64,000 nt of DNA from Eubacteriaceae bacterium ES3 (GCA_030586155.1 CP130741.1:3328450-3392449), one strand, 5' to 3'; shown: positions 9,254 to 18,778, counted from the first letter of the stretch. Numbers and translations: made by a program. The notes: generated from the sequence alone by a model not told the origin.

Positions 9254-9310
9254 AATATCCTCCTATTAAACTCTTTATTTTAATTATTATTCTTTTTATG
9301 TATCTTATCT

Positions 9311-9319
9311 ATTATAACA
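9311..9319 (-). promoter_or_regulatory. Extended -10 promoter element of khtTU
   Basis: The minus strand reads TGTTATAAT, an extended -10 box, about 60 nt upstream of khtT. No good -35 box is visible. Confidence 0.4.
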
Positions 9320-9387
9320 TCAGGAGCAACCGCCGAAAGAACTAATTGAAATAAATTCTTATGGATCATTTTCTTGACAGAAGATAT

Positions 9388-9450
9388 ATGATAAGGGGAC
9401 GTTTCAAACATCAGGGTTTTCTTTCAAAACCTGCTCCACAATCATTTTCT
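9388..9450 (-). mobile_element. RAYT-element fragment fused to topB
   Basis: 9388-9405 (ATGATAAGGGGACGTTTC) is the same terminal sequence found at 21526 and 26735. The adjoining ~45 nt encode on the minus strand the C-terminus EKMIVEQVLKENPDV of a REP-associated tyrosine transposase, ending in TGA at 9404-9406. The topB frame runs into this fragment in a different phase, so the junction near 9450 marks where topB was cut. Confidence 0.65.
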
Positions 9451-10988
9451 CTAACACCAGCACGCGTTGCTTCCGTACCAATCCCAATATGGCTGGTATC
9501 TTCTTCAATAAATTCTTTTCCCGCACGCTTCATGGCATCAAGCAAGGTCTTATCTGTATACCGTTTTGGCGGCGATGTTAAGTGATCGGCTATTTGTGAT
9601 TCACCTTTATAGACTTGCCCTTCTTCCACATCTGGCAGAACATGATCTTTGTCTTTTTCTTCTTTTCCAGATTTTAACGTTCCCTGGTATTCGTCTAACA
9701 ATCTTTTCCATCCCGGTTCAATAATGACTTTTCCTTTTGCCTTGAATGGATAGTCTCGCTCCCCACTTGATTCTATCACCACAATGGTTTCCGAATACTG
9801 CTGCGGACTGTCTACCGCGCATATTAAACGGACACAAACCAGTGTTAATATGTGCTGTTCATTCATTGGCAGATTCGACAGGTTTTGGCTTTTCCCAATT
9901 TCTCTAGTCGGGATTAATGCCGTATGACTTTCCACTTTTTTATCGTCTACAACCTTATCAATATTGATTTTTTCTTGTGATATACCACCTAGAAATTTGC
10001 AATAGGCTTTGGCCATTGGGACAACATCAAGCGTAGAATCTCTCATTTCACTGGTAATATACTGACTGCTCGTTCGCGGATAGGTCATTAGTTTTTTCTC
10101 GTATAGTTTTTGAACAATGTCTAATGTCTCCTGCGCCGTATATCCATAATACTGGTTGGCATCTCCCTGCAGGTCCGACAAACTATATAGCTTTGGTGGA
10201 TTATTGTTCTTAATATTTTTTTCTACGCTCAATATTTTTGCATCTTGAAGGTGAGTCACAGCCTGTATTCGTTTTGCCTCATTAACATCATCGATGCGTT
10301 CGCCCTCACCGTCTAGTCCACCACATTGAAGATGAACCGTATAATAAGTCTGCTTAACAAAATTTTCAATCTGTAGATCCCGTTCAACAATCATCGCCAG
10401 TGTCGGTGTTTGAACTCGTCCAACCGTTAGCTTATTTCGGTGCAACGTTGAAAACAGTCGAGTGCCATTCATGCCAATGAGCCAGTCCGCAACCGCCCGA
10501 CAATGACTGGCTTCGTGGAGGTGGTCATAGTCCTGATCAGGTTTTAAATTGCCTAATGCCTTCTCTACTTCCTGATTCTCCATTGAATCGCACCAGAGCC
10601 GTTTTACGGGCTTTTTGCATCCAGCCATGTTGTGAATCCTGCGATAGATTAATTCGCCCTCACGGTCCGCATCTGTCGCACAAATGACATATTCAATGTC
10701 GTTTCCATTCATCAGCTTTTTTAAAGTATTAAACTGACTTTTGGCTATGTCCGGTTTGGTTCTAACCTTATGTTGAATTGTTCCTGGGATTATTGGCAAG
10801 GTTTCATAAGACCAATTTTTAAGCGCCGGGTCATAGTCATCCGGATTTTTAAGTTCAACCAGATGTCCATAGCACCAGCTTATATAATACTTATCATTCT
10901 GCCAATACTGGCCTTTACTTTTTTTTACTTTTAATACCTCGGCCAAAACCTCCGCAAAGCTTTTCTTTTCCGCCACTATTAATATCAA
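9411..10988 (-). pseudogene. topB: DNA topoisomerase III, C-terminally truncated
   Basis: Type IA topoisomerase. The Toprim domain with ATDADREGE (Asp106, Asp108, Glu110) and the catalytic Tyr303 in TYPRT are intact. TopB proteins are usually ~650-720 aa, but this frame ends at 525. The family motif GTEATRAG is followed by 14 unrelated residues encoded by a RAYT fragment. The end of the central domains and the DNA-binding tail are lost, so strand passage is probably impaired. TTG 10988 is the start, supported by AAGGAG 7 nt upstream. Topo III genes of this kind often sit in conjugative elements, and the small membrane peptide upstream fits that. Confidence 0.75.
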
Positions 10989-11006
10989 TTTATTCTCTCC
11001 TTCCAG

Positions 11007-11144
11007 TTAGTCTCTAGTACCTATTTGCATAATATTATTTGTTGTTTCTTCCCCCTGTACGGAATCAATTTCATACGGATGAAGATATTGCCATATAATT
11101 GTAATGGCAACGATAACAACTACGATAATTCCTGCATGAACCAT
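11007..11144 (-). CDS. Small single-pass membrane peptide upstream of topB
   Basis: A 45-residue frame with one hydrophobic segment (about residues 4-19, VHAGIIVVVIVAITII) and a polar C-terminal half. AGAAGGAA precedes the ATG and the stop is 18 nt before the topB start, so the two were probably co-transcribed. I recognise no family. It may belong to the same former conjugative or plasmid module as topB. Confidence 0.5.
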   Translation of the reverse strand: MVHAGIIVVVIVAITIIWQYLHPYEIDSVQGEETTNNIMQIGTRD

Positions 11145-11201
11145 GTATTCCTTCTTTCTCGATTAAGTCTCAGGCTATTGTTTTTCATTGCTGATTAAAC
11201 A

Positions 11202-11300
11202 TCATTCGCCTTTCTTGTATCTGCTTTCTAAAGACCATCGTAGCTGCTCTCCGTTTGTTTCGGAAAGCAATACCATTGCCCTTCGTGACGTTGCGTTAAT
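11202..11300 (-). pseudogene. Possible C-terminal gene fragment upstream of topB
   Basis: A protein-like frame (GEQLRWSLESRYKKGE at its end) stops at 11202 and runs without a convincing start into the left end of the DUF6431 transposon near 11320. It may be the 3' end of a gene cut by that transposon. Assignment is weak. Confidence 0.3.
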
Positions 11301-11436
11301 AATGTCAATATGTAGTGTTAATTAGCAAATTATAAATGTCAAAAGAGCCCTGAACTAATCAAATTATTCCGGCAAACCTGGCTTTTCAATTATGGTATAA
11401 TGATTAATCATTAGTCACTTTAAGGAAGCACAAACC

Positions 11437-11973
11437 ATGGTTCATCTGGAACACTTTTCTGACCACCCGCTGGATTATATCACCGAATTCTACACCACTG
11501 AAAGAGTTCGTATTGACAGCTGTCCACATTGTTACACCCGCCATCGACTTCATCTTCATGGTATCTATCACCGGCATGTGATCTGGTATGAGGATGTCTT
11601 CTCCATTCCGGTCCAACGTCATTACTGTATTCATTGCGGTAAGACAGTCAGTGTCCTGCCTTCTTTCTGTCATCCAGGATTTCAGCTGGCGCTTCCATTT
11701 CTGCTGGAACTGCTTTGGGCCTTCTTTAACGGGGCTCATTATGCCAATACTTTAGCGCATCAGCATCGTCGCTTTATCACCCGGCGTTTTTTACTTTGTC
11801 TGAACCGGCTGATTGAATTTTTTCGCATCTGCCATGATCCTTTAATCGACTTTCCTGATTTTTGGCATAAAAAAGCCATAAAGCTTCTTGAAATGGTCTA
11901 CTCGGTGGGCAAGCCCCCCATCTTCGGCAAAAGATATCACGATCATTTTAAGAAAGGATTTATGGCACATTAA
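11437..11973 (+). CDS. DUF6431-type zinc-ribbon transposon protein
   Basis: A 178-residue protein starting with two Cys pairs (SCPHCYTRH and YCIHCGK) that form a likely zinc ribbon. A histidine- and aromatic-rich helical region follows (ANTLAHQHRRFITRR). Proteins of this type sit beside IS481-like transposases in Clostridia and are annotated DUF6431; their role is unknown, and target or end recognition is plausible. ATG 11437 follows AAGGAAG by 8 nt. An extended -10 (TATGGTATAAT ending at 11401) lies upstream, close to a 14-bp palindrome. Confidence 0.7.
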   Translation: MVHLEHFSDHPLDYITEFYTTERVRIDSCPHCYTRHRLHLHGIYHRHVIWYEDVFSIPVQRHYCIHCGKTVSVLPSFCHPGFQLALPFLLELLWAFFNGAHYANTLAHQHRRFITRRFLLCLNRLIEFFRICHDPLIDFPDFWHKKAIKLLEMVYSVGKPPIFGKRYHDHFKKGFMAH

Positions 11974-12084
11974 TTGTACCATCCTTCCGCATTTTTTTGA
12001 AGAACTATTTAGCCCACAGAGCTTTTGCTTTGCCTTTTATCCATTGATCCGTTATGCTCTATTTACTGAGTTTTATGGATCCTT

Positions 12085-12115
12085 AAAACCTCAATTCTTT
12101 AAAAACGGAGGTTTT
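12085..12115 (+). promoter_or_regulatory. Hairpin sequestering the transposase RBS
   Basis: AAAACCTC (12085-12092) pairs with GAGGTTTT (12108-12115), burying the GGAGG that precedes the transposase ATG at 12122. A T-run follows, so it could act as an attenuator or as an RBS lock. Either would limit transposase expression. Confidence 0.55.
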
Positions 12116-12121
12116 TTTACA

Positions 12122-13381
12122 ATGACTGAAAAAGACAAAGAACTGATTGCTTTATTTCGCTATGGCCTGATTGCGCCATTGCTTACGGATACCGTCTCGT
12201 CCCACGCCGCTTATCTGGATGAGATCAGTGCCAAAACCCATGATGTTCCGCATTATGGCACGCGCACCTACAACCGCAAAACCCTGCTGGAATGGCTCCG
12301 TCTGTACCGGCGTCATGGTTTTGATGCGCTCAAGCCCAAGGTTCGGACAGACAAGGGTTCTTCCCGGGCTTTATCAGCGGAATCGACTAAACTGCTCCTT
12401 ACGTTACGAACGGAAAACATCCATTTATCGGTGAAGTTGTTCCATGAGTGGCTCATTCATGAAGGGCACTTCACCAGCTCTGACTGTTCCTATTCCACAG
12501 TGTATCGGCTGCTGAAAAAACATCAGCTGTTAAAGCCATCCCAGACGGATACGGCTGACCGCCGCCGTTTTGCCCATGTTGATATCAACACCCTGTGGCA
12601 GACCGATGTTTCCCACGGCCCATATCTGACTCTTAACGGTAAAAAGCGCAAAACCTATCTGATCGCTTTTATCGATGATGCTTCCCGGCGAATTACCGGG
12701 GCTCAGTTCATGCTGGCTGAAAAGAATGAAGATCTCCTTCATGTCCTTAAATCTGCTTTACTTACCTGTGGCAAGCCCACCATGCTTTATGCTGATAATG
12801 GCAAGATTTTCCGTTCTCACCAACTGAATACTTCCTGTGCCACTCTGGGCATTGCACTGGTCAATACCAGACCTTACGATCCCAAAAGCAAAGGCAAAAT
12901 CGAGCGCTTTTTCAAAACCGTCCGCAGTCGTTTTTATCCGCTTTTGACGGATTCCGACCTGATGGATCTGGATGTCCTCAACCAGCGCTTTGAGGCCTGG
13001 CTGGCCCGGGATTATCATCATAAGCTTCATTCAAGTCTCAATGAAGCACCGATGGTCTTTTATATGCGGGGGAGCGACCGAATCAAACATTTCTCTGATC
13101 CCCGGATCATTGATGAAGCCTTTCTGATCCGGGCAACCAGAAAGGTCAAGTCGGATGCCACCATTTCGCTGCACAACGCCCTTTTCGAAGCTTCGCCAAT
13201 GTTTATCGGCAAGAGCGTGGATATCCGCTATCCCAATGAATGCCCTGATGAGATCTATCTTTATGAAAACAGTGTCCGGATTCTTACCTGCAAAAAAGTC
13301 ATCATGGCGGACAATGCCATTGCCAAACGCAATAACAATGTTATCAGCTACAGCACGTTAGGCGGTGTTCCTCATGTATAA
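12122..13381 (+). CDS. IS481/Mu-type DDE transposase
   Basis: A helix-turn-helix N-terminal region (TYNRKTLLEWLRLYRRHG) is followed by an rve integrase core with WQTDVSHGPYL, YADNGKIF and a glutamate in KGKIERFFKT, giving the DDE triad. A C-terminal Mu-type beta barrel follows. About 420 aa. The frame is open back to 11888, but ATG 12122 after GGAGG marks the domain start. The 3' end overlaps the ATPase gene by 8 nt, which indicates coupled translation, as in TniA/TniB and IS21 systems. Confidence 0.85.
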   Translation: MTEKDKELIALFRYGLIAPLLTDTVSSHAAYLDEISAKTHDVPHYGTRTYNRKTLLEWLRLYRRHGFDALKPKVRTDKGSSRALSAESTKLLLTLRTENIHLSVKLFHEWLIHEGHFTSSDCSYSTVYRLLKKHQLLKPSQTDTADRRRFAHVDINTLWQTDVSHGPYLTLNGKKRKTYLIAFIDDASRRITGAQFMLAEKNEDLLHVLKSALLTCGKPTMLYADNGKIFRSHQLNTSCATLGIALVNTRPYDPKSKGKIERFFKTVRSRFYPLLTDSDLMDLDVLNQRFEAWLARDYHHKLHSSLNEAPMVFYMRGSDRIKHFSDPRIIDEAFLIRATRKVKSDATISLHNALFEASPMFIGKSVDIRYPNECPDEIYLYENSVRILTCKKVIMADNAIAKRNNNVISYSTLGGVPHV

Positions 13382-14174
13382 ATCATTTTTCGGGTTCCGG
13401 CAGGCACCCTTTGACAAAAGCATTGATTCATCGATGCTCTTTCAGTCCGAAGCTTACAGGGAAGTTCTGGCCCGACTGGATTATCTCAAAACCACCAAAG
13501 GTTTTGGTCTGATTACCGGTGACCCCGGGGTTGGTAAAACATCGACCCTGCGGGTCTTTGCCGACAATTTGAATCCGTCCTTATATAAGGTCATGTATTT
13601 CCCGATGTCTTCCGGAACAACTATGGACTTTTACCGGGGTCTGGCCTTTTCGCTCGGGGAACAGCCGAAATTCCGCAAAGTGGAGCTGTTCTTTCAGATT
13701 CAGAACGCGATTATCGATCTTTATGATAAGCGCCGCATCACGCCTGTCTTTATCCTCGATGAGATGCAGTCGGCTTCAGCTCAGTTTCTTCACGATCTGA
13801 GCATCATTTTTAACTTTGACATGGACAAACGCAATCCTTTTATTCTGATACTCACCGGTTTACCAACGCTGGCCAACCGCCTGGCTTTAAACCAGAACCG
13901 TTCGCTGGATCAGCGGCTGGTGACCCGTTTTCATTTTTCACCACTGACACCGGATGAGGTCAGAGACTATATCAAACACCGCTTTAAACATGCCGGTGTT
14001 TCACGAAATCTGATCAACGAGAATGCTTATGCAGCTATTTCGTCTTCGACTGGCGGTTATCCTCGATTAGTCGGCAATCTCGTTACCCAATGTCTGATTC
14101 TCGCCTTTCAAAAGCAAACTGATCTCATCGATGAAGAGATTGTTTTTGCCGCTTCGGCAGAAGCCGGGATTTAA
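13374..14174 (+). CDS. AAA ATPase transposition helper (ExeA/TniB-like)
   Basis: About 266 residues with Walker A GDPGVGKTS near residue 45, Walker B VFILDEMQ near 130 and a C-terminal lid (GGYPRLVGNLV). Similar ATPases (TniB, TnsC, IstB) choose the target and activate the DDE partner, and that is the likely role here. ATG 13374 lies inside the transposase 3' end; an upstream in-frame GTG at 13365 is possible but adds nothing conserved. Confidence 0.82.
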   Translation: MYKSFFGFRQAPFDKSIDSSMLFQSEAYREVLARLDYLKTTKGFGLITGDPGVGKTSTLRVFADNLNPSLYKVMYFPMSSGTTMDFYRGLAFSLGEQPKFRKVELFFQIQNAIIDLYDKRRITPVFILDEMQSASAQFLHDLSIIFNFDMDKRNPFILILTGLPTLANRLALNQNRSLDQRLVTRFHFSPLTPDEVRDYIKHRFKHAGVSRNLINENAYAAISSSTGGYPRLVGNLVTQCLILAFQKQTDLIDEEIVFAASAEAGI

Positions 14175-14505
14175 CGCCTGACAGCGTTATCTCCCTTTTT
14201 TTCTGGAAAAATGGAACGTGATTATGTGATTAAAAACGAGATTTATATTCTTAATAAGCCATTATTTTCGCATTATTTCTTCCTTTTTCATCCGATTTAT
14301 TGTGACTAATTCAGTCCGAAATAATGTGAAAATTTACAATGTAGAATAATACGTGTTTAGTGTAAGCTATAAATACAGAAAGTTGCAAAAGCAAAATCCA
14401 GAGTATTGCAAGCTGCAAAATCCAGAATAATGCAAAAATCCATTGCGGGCAAAACTCAAATCAAATATCCTTGTATCTGACCAAAGAACAAGGAGGAAAT
14501 GGAGA

Positions 14506-16038
14506 ATGCTCACAATGGATCAAATACATGATATCAGATTTCGGTTTTATGAGAAAGGGGAAAATATTTCACAAATCGCTGAAGCACTGCACATGGACTG
14601 GCGGACTGTCCGCAAATATATTGATCAGACGGATTTCAACGAACCGGCACCCAGGCCGGCAGTTGAAAAAAAATTCTGTCCCAAGTTAGAACCTTATAAA
14701 GCGATCATCGATGAATGGCTGCTCAATGACAAATCTGCTCCCAGAAAACAGCGTCATACCGCCAAACGGGTGTTTGAACGTCTGCAGAAAGAAACACCCG
14801 GTTTTGACTGTTCCTATCGGACCGTTGCCAGTTATTATGCAGAAAAACACAAAGAAATTTTTAAACAGAACCCAAAAGCATTTCTGCCACTGGTACATCA
14901 ACCAGGCGAAGCGCAGGTCGATTTTGGCACTGCTGAATTTTATGAAAATGGCCGCAAGCTGACCGGAAAATACCTGGAGGTCTCTTTTCCGTACAGCAAC
15001 AAAGGTTATCTTCAGCTGTTCTACGGCGAAAACATGGAATGCCTGCTGGAAGGACTTGATGCCATCTTTCGGCATATCGGGTGTGTTCCGGCTGAACTCT
15101 GGTTTGACAACACAAAAGTTATTGTTACGGACATTATCCGTGGCGGTGGGCGTAAACTCACCGAAAAATTCGAGCGTTTCCGGGAACATTACGGTTTCAA
15201 GGCAGTCTTCATGAATCCAAACGAAGGCCATGAAAAAGGCAATGTTGAGAACAAGGTCGGCTATCAGCGCCGTAACTTTCTGGTGCCGGTTCCGCACTTT
15301 CTGTCACTGCCGGATTATAATCGTGGTTTGTTTAATCAATGCGAGGAGGATGCACAGCGGGATCATTACCGGTACGATGAGACGATTGAATCGCGTTTTC
15401 AGGCTGATCTGAAGGCATCGCGCGAATTGCCGTCTGTTCCTTTTAATCTTAATGGGCATAAGACCCTGAAAGCCGACAAATGGGCAAAGGTTTATCTGAA
15501 TAAAGGCAGGCATGCCTATTCAGTGGCCCCTAAATATGCCCAGTGTTCGGTTCATCTGGTACTGACGTCAGCTGCTGTTATCATTCAGGATGAAAACTTT
15601 AGAGAAATCGTCCGCCATCGACGATTATACGGTGACAGCAAACAGGAACAGATGGACTGGCTGCCCTATCTGAAGCAGTTATCTCAGCGACCACGAGCGG
15701 TCAAATATTCGGGAATTTATGAAATGATGCCCGAAACCATGCGGTCTTTTTTGGCCTCCTGCTCAGACAGTGAAACCGCTCAGGTCATCAGACTGCTTTC
15801 AGAACTGACCAATCGATCCGGTTTTGAGAGCGCTCTGAATACAGTCGATCATGCCATTGCCTGTCAGGTAAAGGATGCTGACAGTCTTGCAAGTCTCTAC
15901 CGGAGGCTGTATGCCGATGTTCCTGAACTTCCGGCCATGAATCTGCAGCCCGGAATTCCTCAAATGCAGCCGCTGATGCCGAATCTGGATGCTTATGACC
16001 GGCTACTTAATCAGAAGGAGGTTAGCCCCCATGCTTGA
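14506..16038 (+). CDS. istA: IS21 transposase IstA
   Basis: About 510 residues. The N-terminal helix-turn-helix (ENISQIAEALHMDWRTVRKY) is followed by an rve core with QVDFGTAEF, WFDNTKV and a glutamate in NEGHEKGNVENK. A Mu-transposase C-terminal domain completes it. ATG 14506 is placed by AGGAGG at 14491-14496; the longer upstream frame has no RBS. It overlaps istB by 8 nt. Confidence 0.92.
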   Translation: MLTMDQIHDIRFRFYEKGENISQIAEALHMDWRTVRKYIDQTDFNEPAPRPAVEKKFCPKLEPYKAIIDEWLLNDKSAPRKQRHTAKRVFERLQKETPGFDCSYRTVASYYAEKHKEIFKQNPKAFLPLVHQPGEAQVDFGTAEFYENGRKLTGKYLEVSFPYSNKGYLQLFYGENMECLLEGLDAIFRHIGCVPAELWFDNTKVIVTDIIRGGGRKLTEKFERFREHYGFKAVFMNPNEGHEKGNVENKVGYQRRNFLVPVPHFLSLPDYNRGLFNQCEEDAQRDHYRYDETIESRFQADLKASRELPSVPFNLNGHKTLKADKWAKVYLNKGRHAYSVAPKYAQCSVHLVLTSAAVIIQDENFREIVRHRRLYGDSKQEQMDWLPYLKQLSQRPRAVKYSGIYEMMPETMRSFLASCSDSETAQVIRLLSELTNRSGFESALNTVDHAIACQVKDADSLASLYRRLYADVPELPAMNLQPGIPQMQPLMPNLDAYDRLLNQKEVSPHA

Positions 16039-16792
16039 CAATGAAATCTCTGAATGCTGCCGGAAACTGCGTCTCAGCCGGAACCTGGCCGAATTGGCTC
16101 AGACTGCCGAAGGTGACAGTCATCAGGAATATCTGTACCGGATTCTCAGCGAGGAACTCCAGTATCGGGAGATCTCCCGGACTGAAAAGCTGGTCAACAG
16201 TGCCGGATTCTACAGCCGTCAGACTTTTGAAGGCTACCGCTTTGACGAAATCACGCTGCCTGCGGATCTGACCCCTGAAAGCCTGAAATCACTTGCTTTT
16301 ATTAATGACCACAAAAATATCATCATGTACGGCGGTACCGGAACCGGTAAAACCATGTTGTCAACCGCCCTTGGTGTGGCAGCCTGCCTTCAGGGTATAC
16401 CAGTTAAATTTTTTCGAACAGCGGCACTGGTCAATAAGCTTTCTGAAGCAAAAGCAGCCGGAACATTGACTGCTTTTCTTAAAAAACTGAATAAAGCTGA
16501 GTTGCTTATTCTCGATGAATATGGCTATGTGCCGCTGGATCGGACGGGCTCCCAGCTGCTGTTTGAGATTATCTCCGACTGTTATCAGAACAGAAGTATT
16601 ATTCTTAATACCAATCTGGAATTTTCCCGATGGGTCAATGTCCTTTATGATGAACAGATGACGGCTGCCATGCTGGATCGGTTGCTGCATCACTGTCATC
16701 TGATTTTATTCCCGGGTCCCAGTAACCGGATGCGAGAATCCAGCATTAATGACTTATATCGATCGATTTCGGAGAATCAGCCGAAAAACTGA
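16031..16792 (+). CDS. istB: IS21 helper ATPase IstB
   Basis: DnaA/DnaC-like AAA ATPase that assists IstA in target selection. Walker A GGTGTGKT and Walker B LLILDEYG are intact, with sensor residues further on (NTNLEFSRW). 253 residues, normal length. AAGGAGG lies before ATG 16031, within the istA 3' end. Confidence 0.92.
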   Translation: MLDNEISECCRKLRLSRNLAELAQTAEGDSHQEYLYRILSEELQYREISRTEKLVNSAGFYSRQTFEGYRFDEITLPADLTPESLKSLAFINDHKNIIMYGGTGTGKTMLSTALGVAACLQGIPVKFFRTAALVNKLSEAKAAGTLTAFLKKLNKAELLILDEYGYVPLDRTGSQLLFEIISDCYQNRSIILNTNLEFSRWVNVLYDEQMTAAMLDRLLHHCHLILFPGPSNRMRESSINDLYRSISENQPKN

Positions 16793-16934
16793 CAAACATT
16801 GCCTGCAATGCGGTAATTTCTGCTGAAATTGCTTTGTATTTCAGTTTGCAAAACTATGGATTTTCCAGAATGCAACATTCTGTATTTTTCACTTGCAACT
16901 TTCTGCAAAAAGAACTTGCAAAAAACAATAATAC

Positions 16935-16967
16935 GAAAAAAGAACAGATGGTTTTAACCACCTGCTC
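16935..16967 (-). terminator. Rho-independent terminator of the CAP protein gene
   Basis: On the minus strand GAGCAGGTGG pairs with CCATCTGTTC (two G-U pairs) around a 6-nt loop and is followed by six T. Confidence 0.75.
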
Positions 16968-17030
16968 TTATATATGCTAGGAAGTGAATTCTGTTCTGAT
17001 AAATCCACCCTATATGTTTTTCTTCTGTAC

Positions 17031-18473
17031 CTACTTTTCCTGAAATGGTACTGTACTGTTGGCATCCGCATTACTCGGTGCTGTACCCCCTTTAGGCACT
17101 AGCTGAATCTCAATGCCCTCCAGTCTCCAACCATAACCTGCTGAACCACTATCCGCACCGTTCTTCGCCCATGCCATCCAACCAATGTTTTGAACATGAG
17201 TACGGTAGTATACATCGTACTGATTGGCGGCGTTTCCAGTTAACTTGATTCTGATTCCTTCAAGTCTTAAACCTCTACCTGATGTACCTGCCATAGCGTT
17301 ATCGGATACAAAAGACTGCCAACCGATGTTTTGAACATGAGTGGTGTATGTGATACCACCATCAATGGCTTCGCCTAAATCAATGTTGATGCCTTCCAGT
17401 CTTAAACTTCTACCCTCTGTACCAGACATAGAACCGTCTGCAACATAGTTCTGCCAGCCTACATTCTGAACATGAGTTCGATACTTAACTAAGTAGTCTT
17501 CACCGATGTCTACAATATCAGCGCCATCACCTGTTACGGTTACGGTATAGGTTATAATGTCACCGTACAATTCACCTGTGATTGTGGCTGTTCCGTTTTT
17601 AAGACCTGTAATGATACCATTTTTGTCTACTTTTGCGATTGTAGAGTTTGATGATGACCAGTTTACGGTTGAGGGGACGATTGGTGTTGTTCCACCGTTG
17701 TACTTATCGTTTAATTCCTGTGGGTCTGGTGAAGATTGTGGTGTTGTTTGGTAGGTTGTACCTTTGTTTAAAGTGATGCTTTCTGCTGTTTTATGCATAT
17801 AATTAAGTGATAACTTAACATCGTAAGTGTTGCTGTCTACAACTGTTTTGGCGATTCGGCTGGTGGTGTTGTAGGATAGGAGTTCGGAGGTTGTCATGTC
17901 GTCGATTTTAGAATATGTTTCGTCTGAAAACATAAGTACCCATGCATTGCCGAAGTTTCCGACACCTACTCTTGTTAAAAATGAATGCGTCATTTGAATA
18001 TAGTGTGCTGGAGAGGTTTCAAATGCAGTGTAAGCACTTGCCCCCGAATCTCGACCGCCAACAATGTTTTCTGTACCACTTCCTAGTTTTAAGTATTCAG
18101 ATTGCCCCCAACCGCCTGCAGGGTCTCTATGACGATAAACCAAACCAATCTCTGATGCTCGATACATAGCTGACATCGTTAAGTTGGCATCTAACTGTAA
18201 AGGAACTAACCCTTTACTTTCTCTTTCAGCATTTAAAAGATTAAGCATCTCTAAACAACCGTCTGCATCGACTGATGCGACTGTTTCGTACATATTAAAA
18301 CCTTCTGGATAAGATGTTGGGTAGACAGGCATTGCCATTGTCTCAATCGTACCCTCTGTATATGATTCATAAGCTGTGCCGTCTAATACAGGCAATTCCT
18401 CGGCACTTGCACTTCCCATTGTCGCAAAGAGCATTACCCCTGCAAATAAAGCGGTTATCAATTTCTTTTTCAT
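17031..18473 (-). CDS. Secreted CAP/SCP protein with Big2 and ChW repeats
   Basis: A signal peptide (residues 1-24, ending SASA) indicates export. Residues ~70-195 form a CAP (SCP/PR-1) domain (LLNAERESKGLVPL start, MTHSFLTRVGVGNFG near its end). A Big2-like Ig domain (NWSSSNSTIAKVDKNG) follows near 270-325. Three ChW repeats, each with a THVQN(V/I)GW core, occupy ~330-465. ChW repeats are thought to mediate cell-surface or polysaccharide contact in clostridia. GAGAGAGG upstream is the likely RBS. It lies between two unrelated IS21 elements and has its own terminator, so it may have been carried in. Confidence 0.88.
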   Translation of the reverse strand: MKKKLITALFAGVMLFATMGSASAEELPVLDGTAYESYTEGTIETMAMPVYPTSYPEGFNMYETVASVDADGCLEMLNLLNAERESKGLVPLQLDANLTMSAMYRASEIGLVYRHRDPAGGWGQSEYLKLGSGTENIVGGRDSGASAYTAFETSPAHYIQMTHSFLTRVGVGNFGNAWVLMFSDETYSKIDDMTTSELLSYNTTSRIAKTVVDSNTYDVKLSLNYMHKTAESITLNKGTTYQTTPQSSPDPQELNDKYNGGTTPIVPSTVNWSSSNSTIAKVDKNGIITGLKNGTATITGELYGDIITYTVTVTGDGADIVDIGEDYLVKYRTHVQNVGWQNYVADGSMSGTEGRSLRLEGINIDLGEAIDGGITYTTHVQNIGWQSFVSDNAMAGTSGRGLRLEGIRIKLTGNAANQYDVYYRTHVQNIGWMAWAKNGADSGSAGYGWRLEGIEIQLVPKGGTAPSNADANSTVPFQEK

Positions 18474-18578
18474 TTCCTAGTACCTCTCTCATTTAAATTT
18501 CCTACTTGGGATCTATTAACTATTAGATGGTTTCGTAACTGGTCTTTTTATTTTCCCCTGCTGGTCTTTATCAAATGT

Positions 18579-18619
18579 TCAGACGCCTTTCTGATTTTCT
18601 ATATACTGTTTGAGTATTC
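18579..18619 (-). pseudogene. C-terminal fragment of an IS200-type TnpA
   Basis: Read on the minus strand, the 13 codons end ILKQYIENQKGV then TGA. This is the C-terminal helix of IS200/IS605 TnpA that carries the catalytic tyrosine (KQY). It abuts the left end of IS21 element B. The rest of a TnpA lies on the far side of that element at 21183-21545, lacking just this segment. Confidence 0.6.
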
Positions 18620-18778
18620 TGCCGATGTAGAGCCACTCAATCCGATACCCAAAACCATGCAATCCGAAGCTGAGAGCCACCTGTTTAAAAAATCAAATCC
18701 GCTATAGAGAGCCACTTTTGTAAGTATTAAAATGAAGATGCGGGATAACCGTTATACTTACGGAAGGAGGACATAATT

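Larger units (their letters stand above)
11320..14345 (+). mobile_element. Three-gene transposon: DUF6431, IS481/Mu-type transposase, AAA ATPase
   Basis: Three consecutive genes in one direction make up the unit. Imperfect inverted repeats bracket them: the left side has CTGAACTAATCA (11350-11361) and the right side, on the opposite strand, CTGAATTAGTCACAA near 14310. AT-rich extensions beyond both share an ATTRTAAAT core. Exact ends and target duplication could not be fixed, so the outer coordinates are approximate. Confidence 0.65.
14374..16907 (+). mobile_element. IS21-family element A
   Basis: Inverted repeats TACAGAAAGTTGCAA (14374-14388) and TTGCAACTTTCTGCA (16893-16907) differ at one position. 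Both ends carry further internal GCAAAA/TTGCA repeats, as is typical of IS21. Two genes (istA, istB) fill the interior. It lies just after the right end of the DUF6431 transposon. No clear target duplication was found. Confidence 0.85.
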
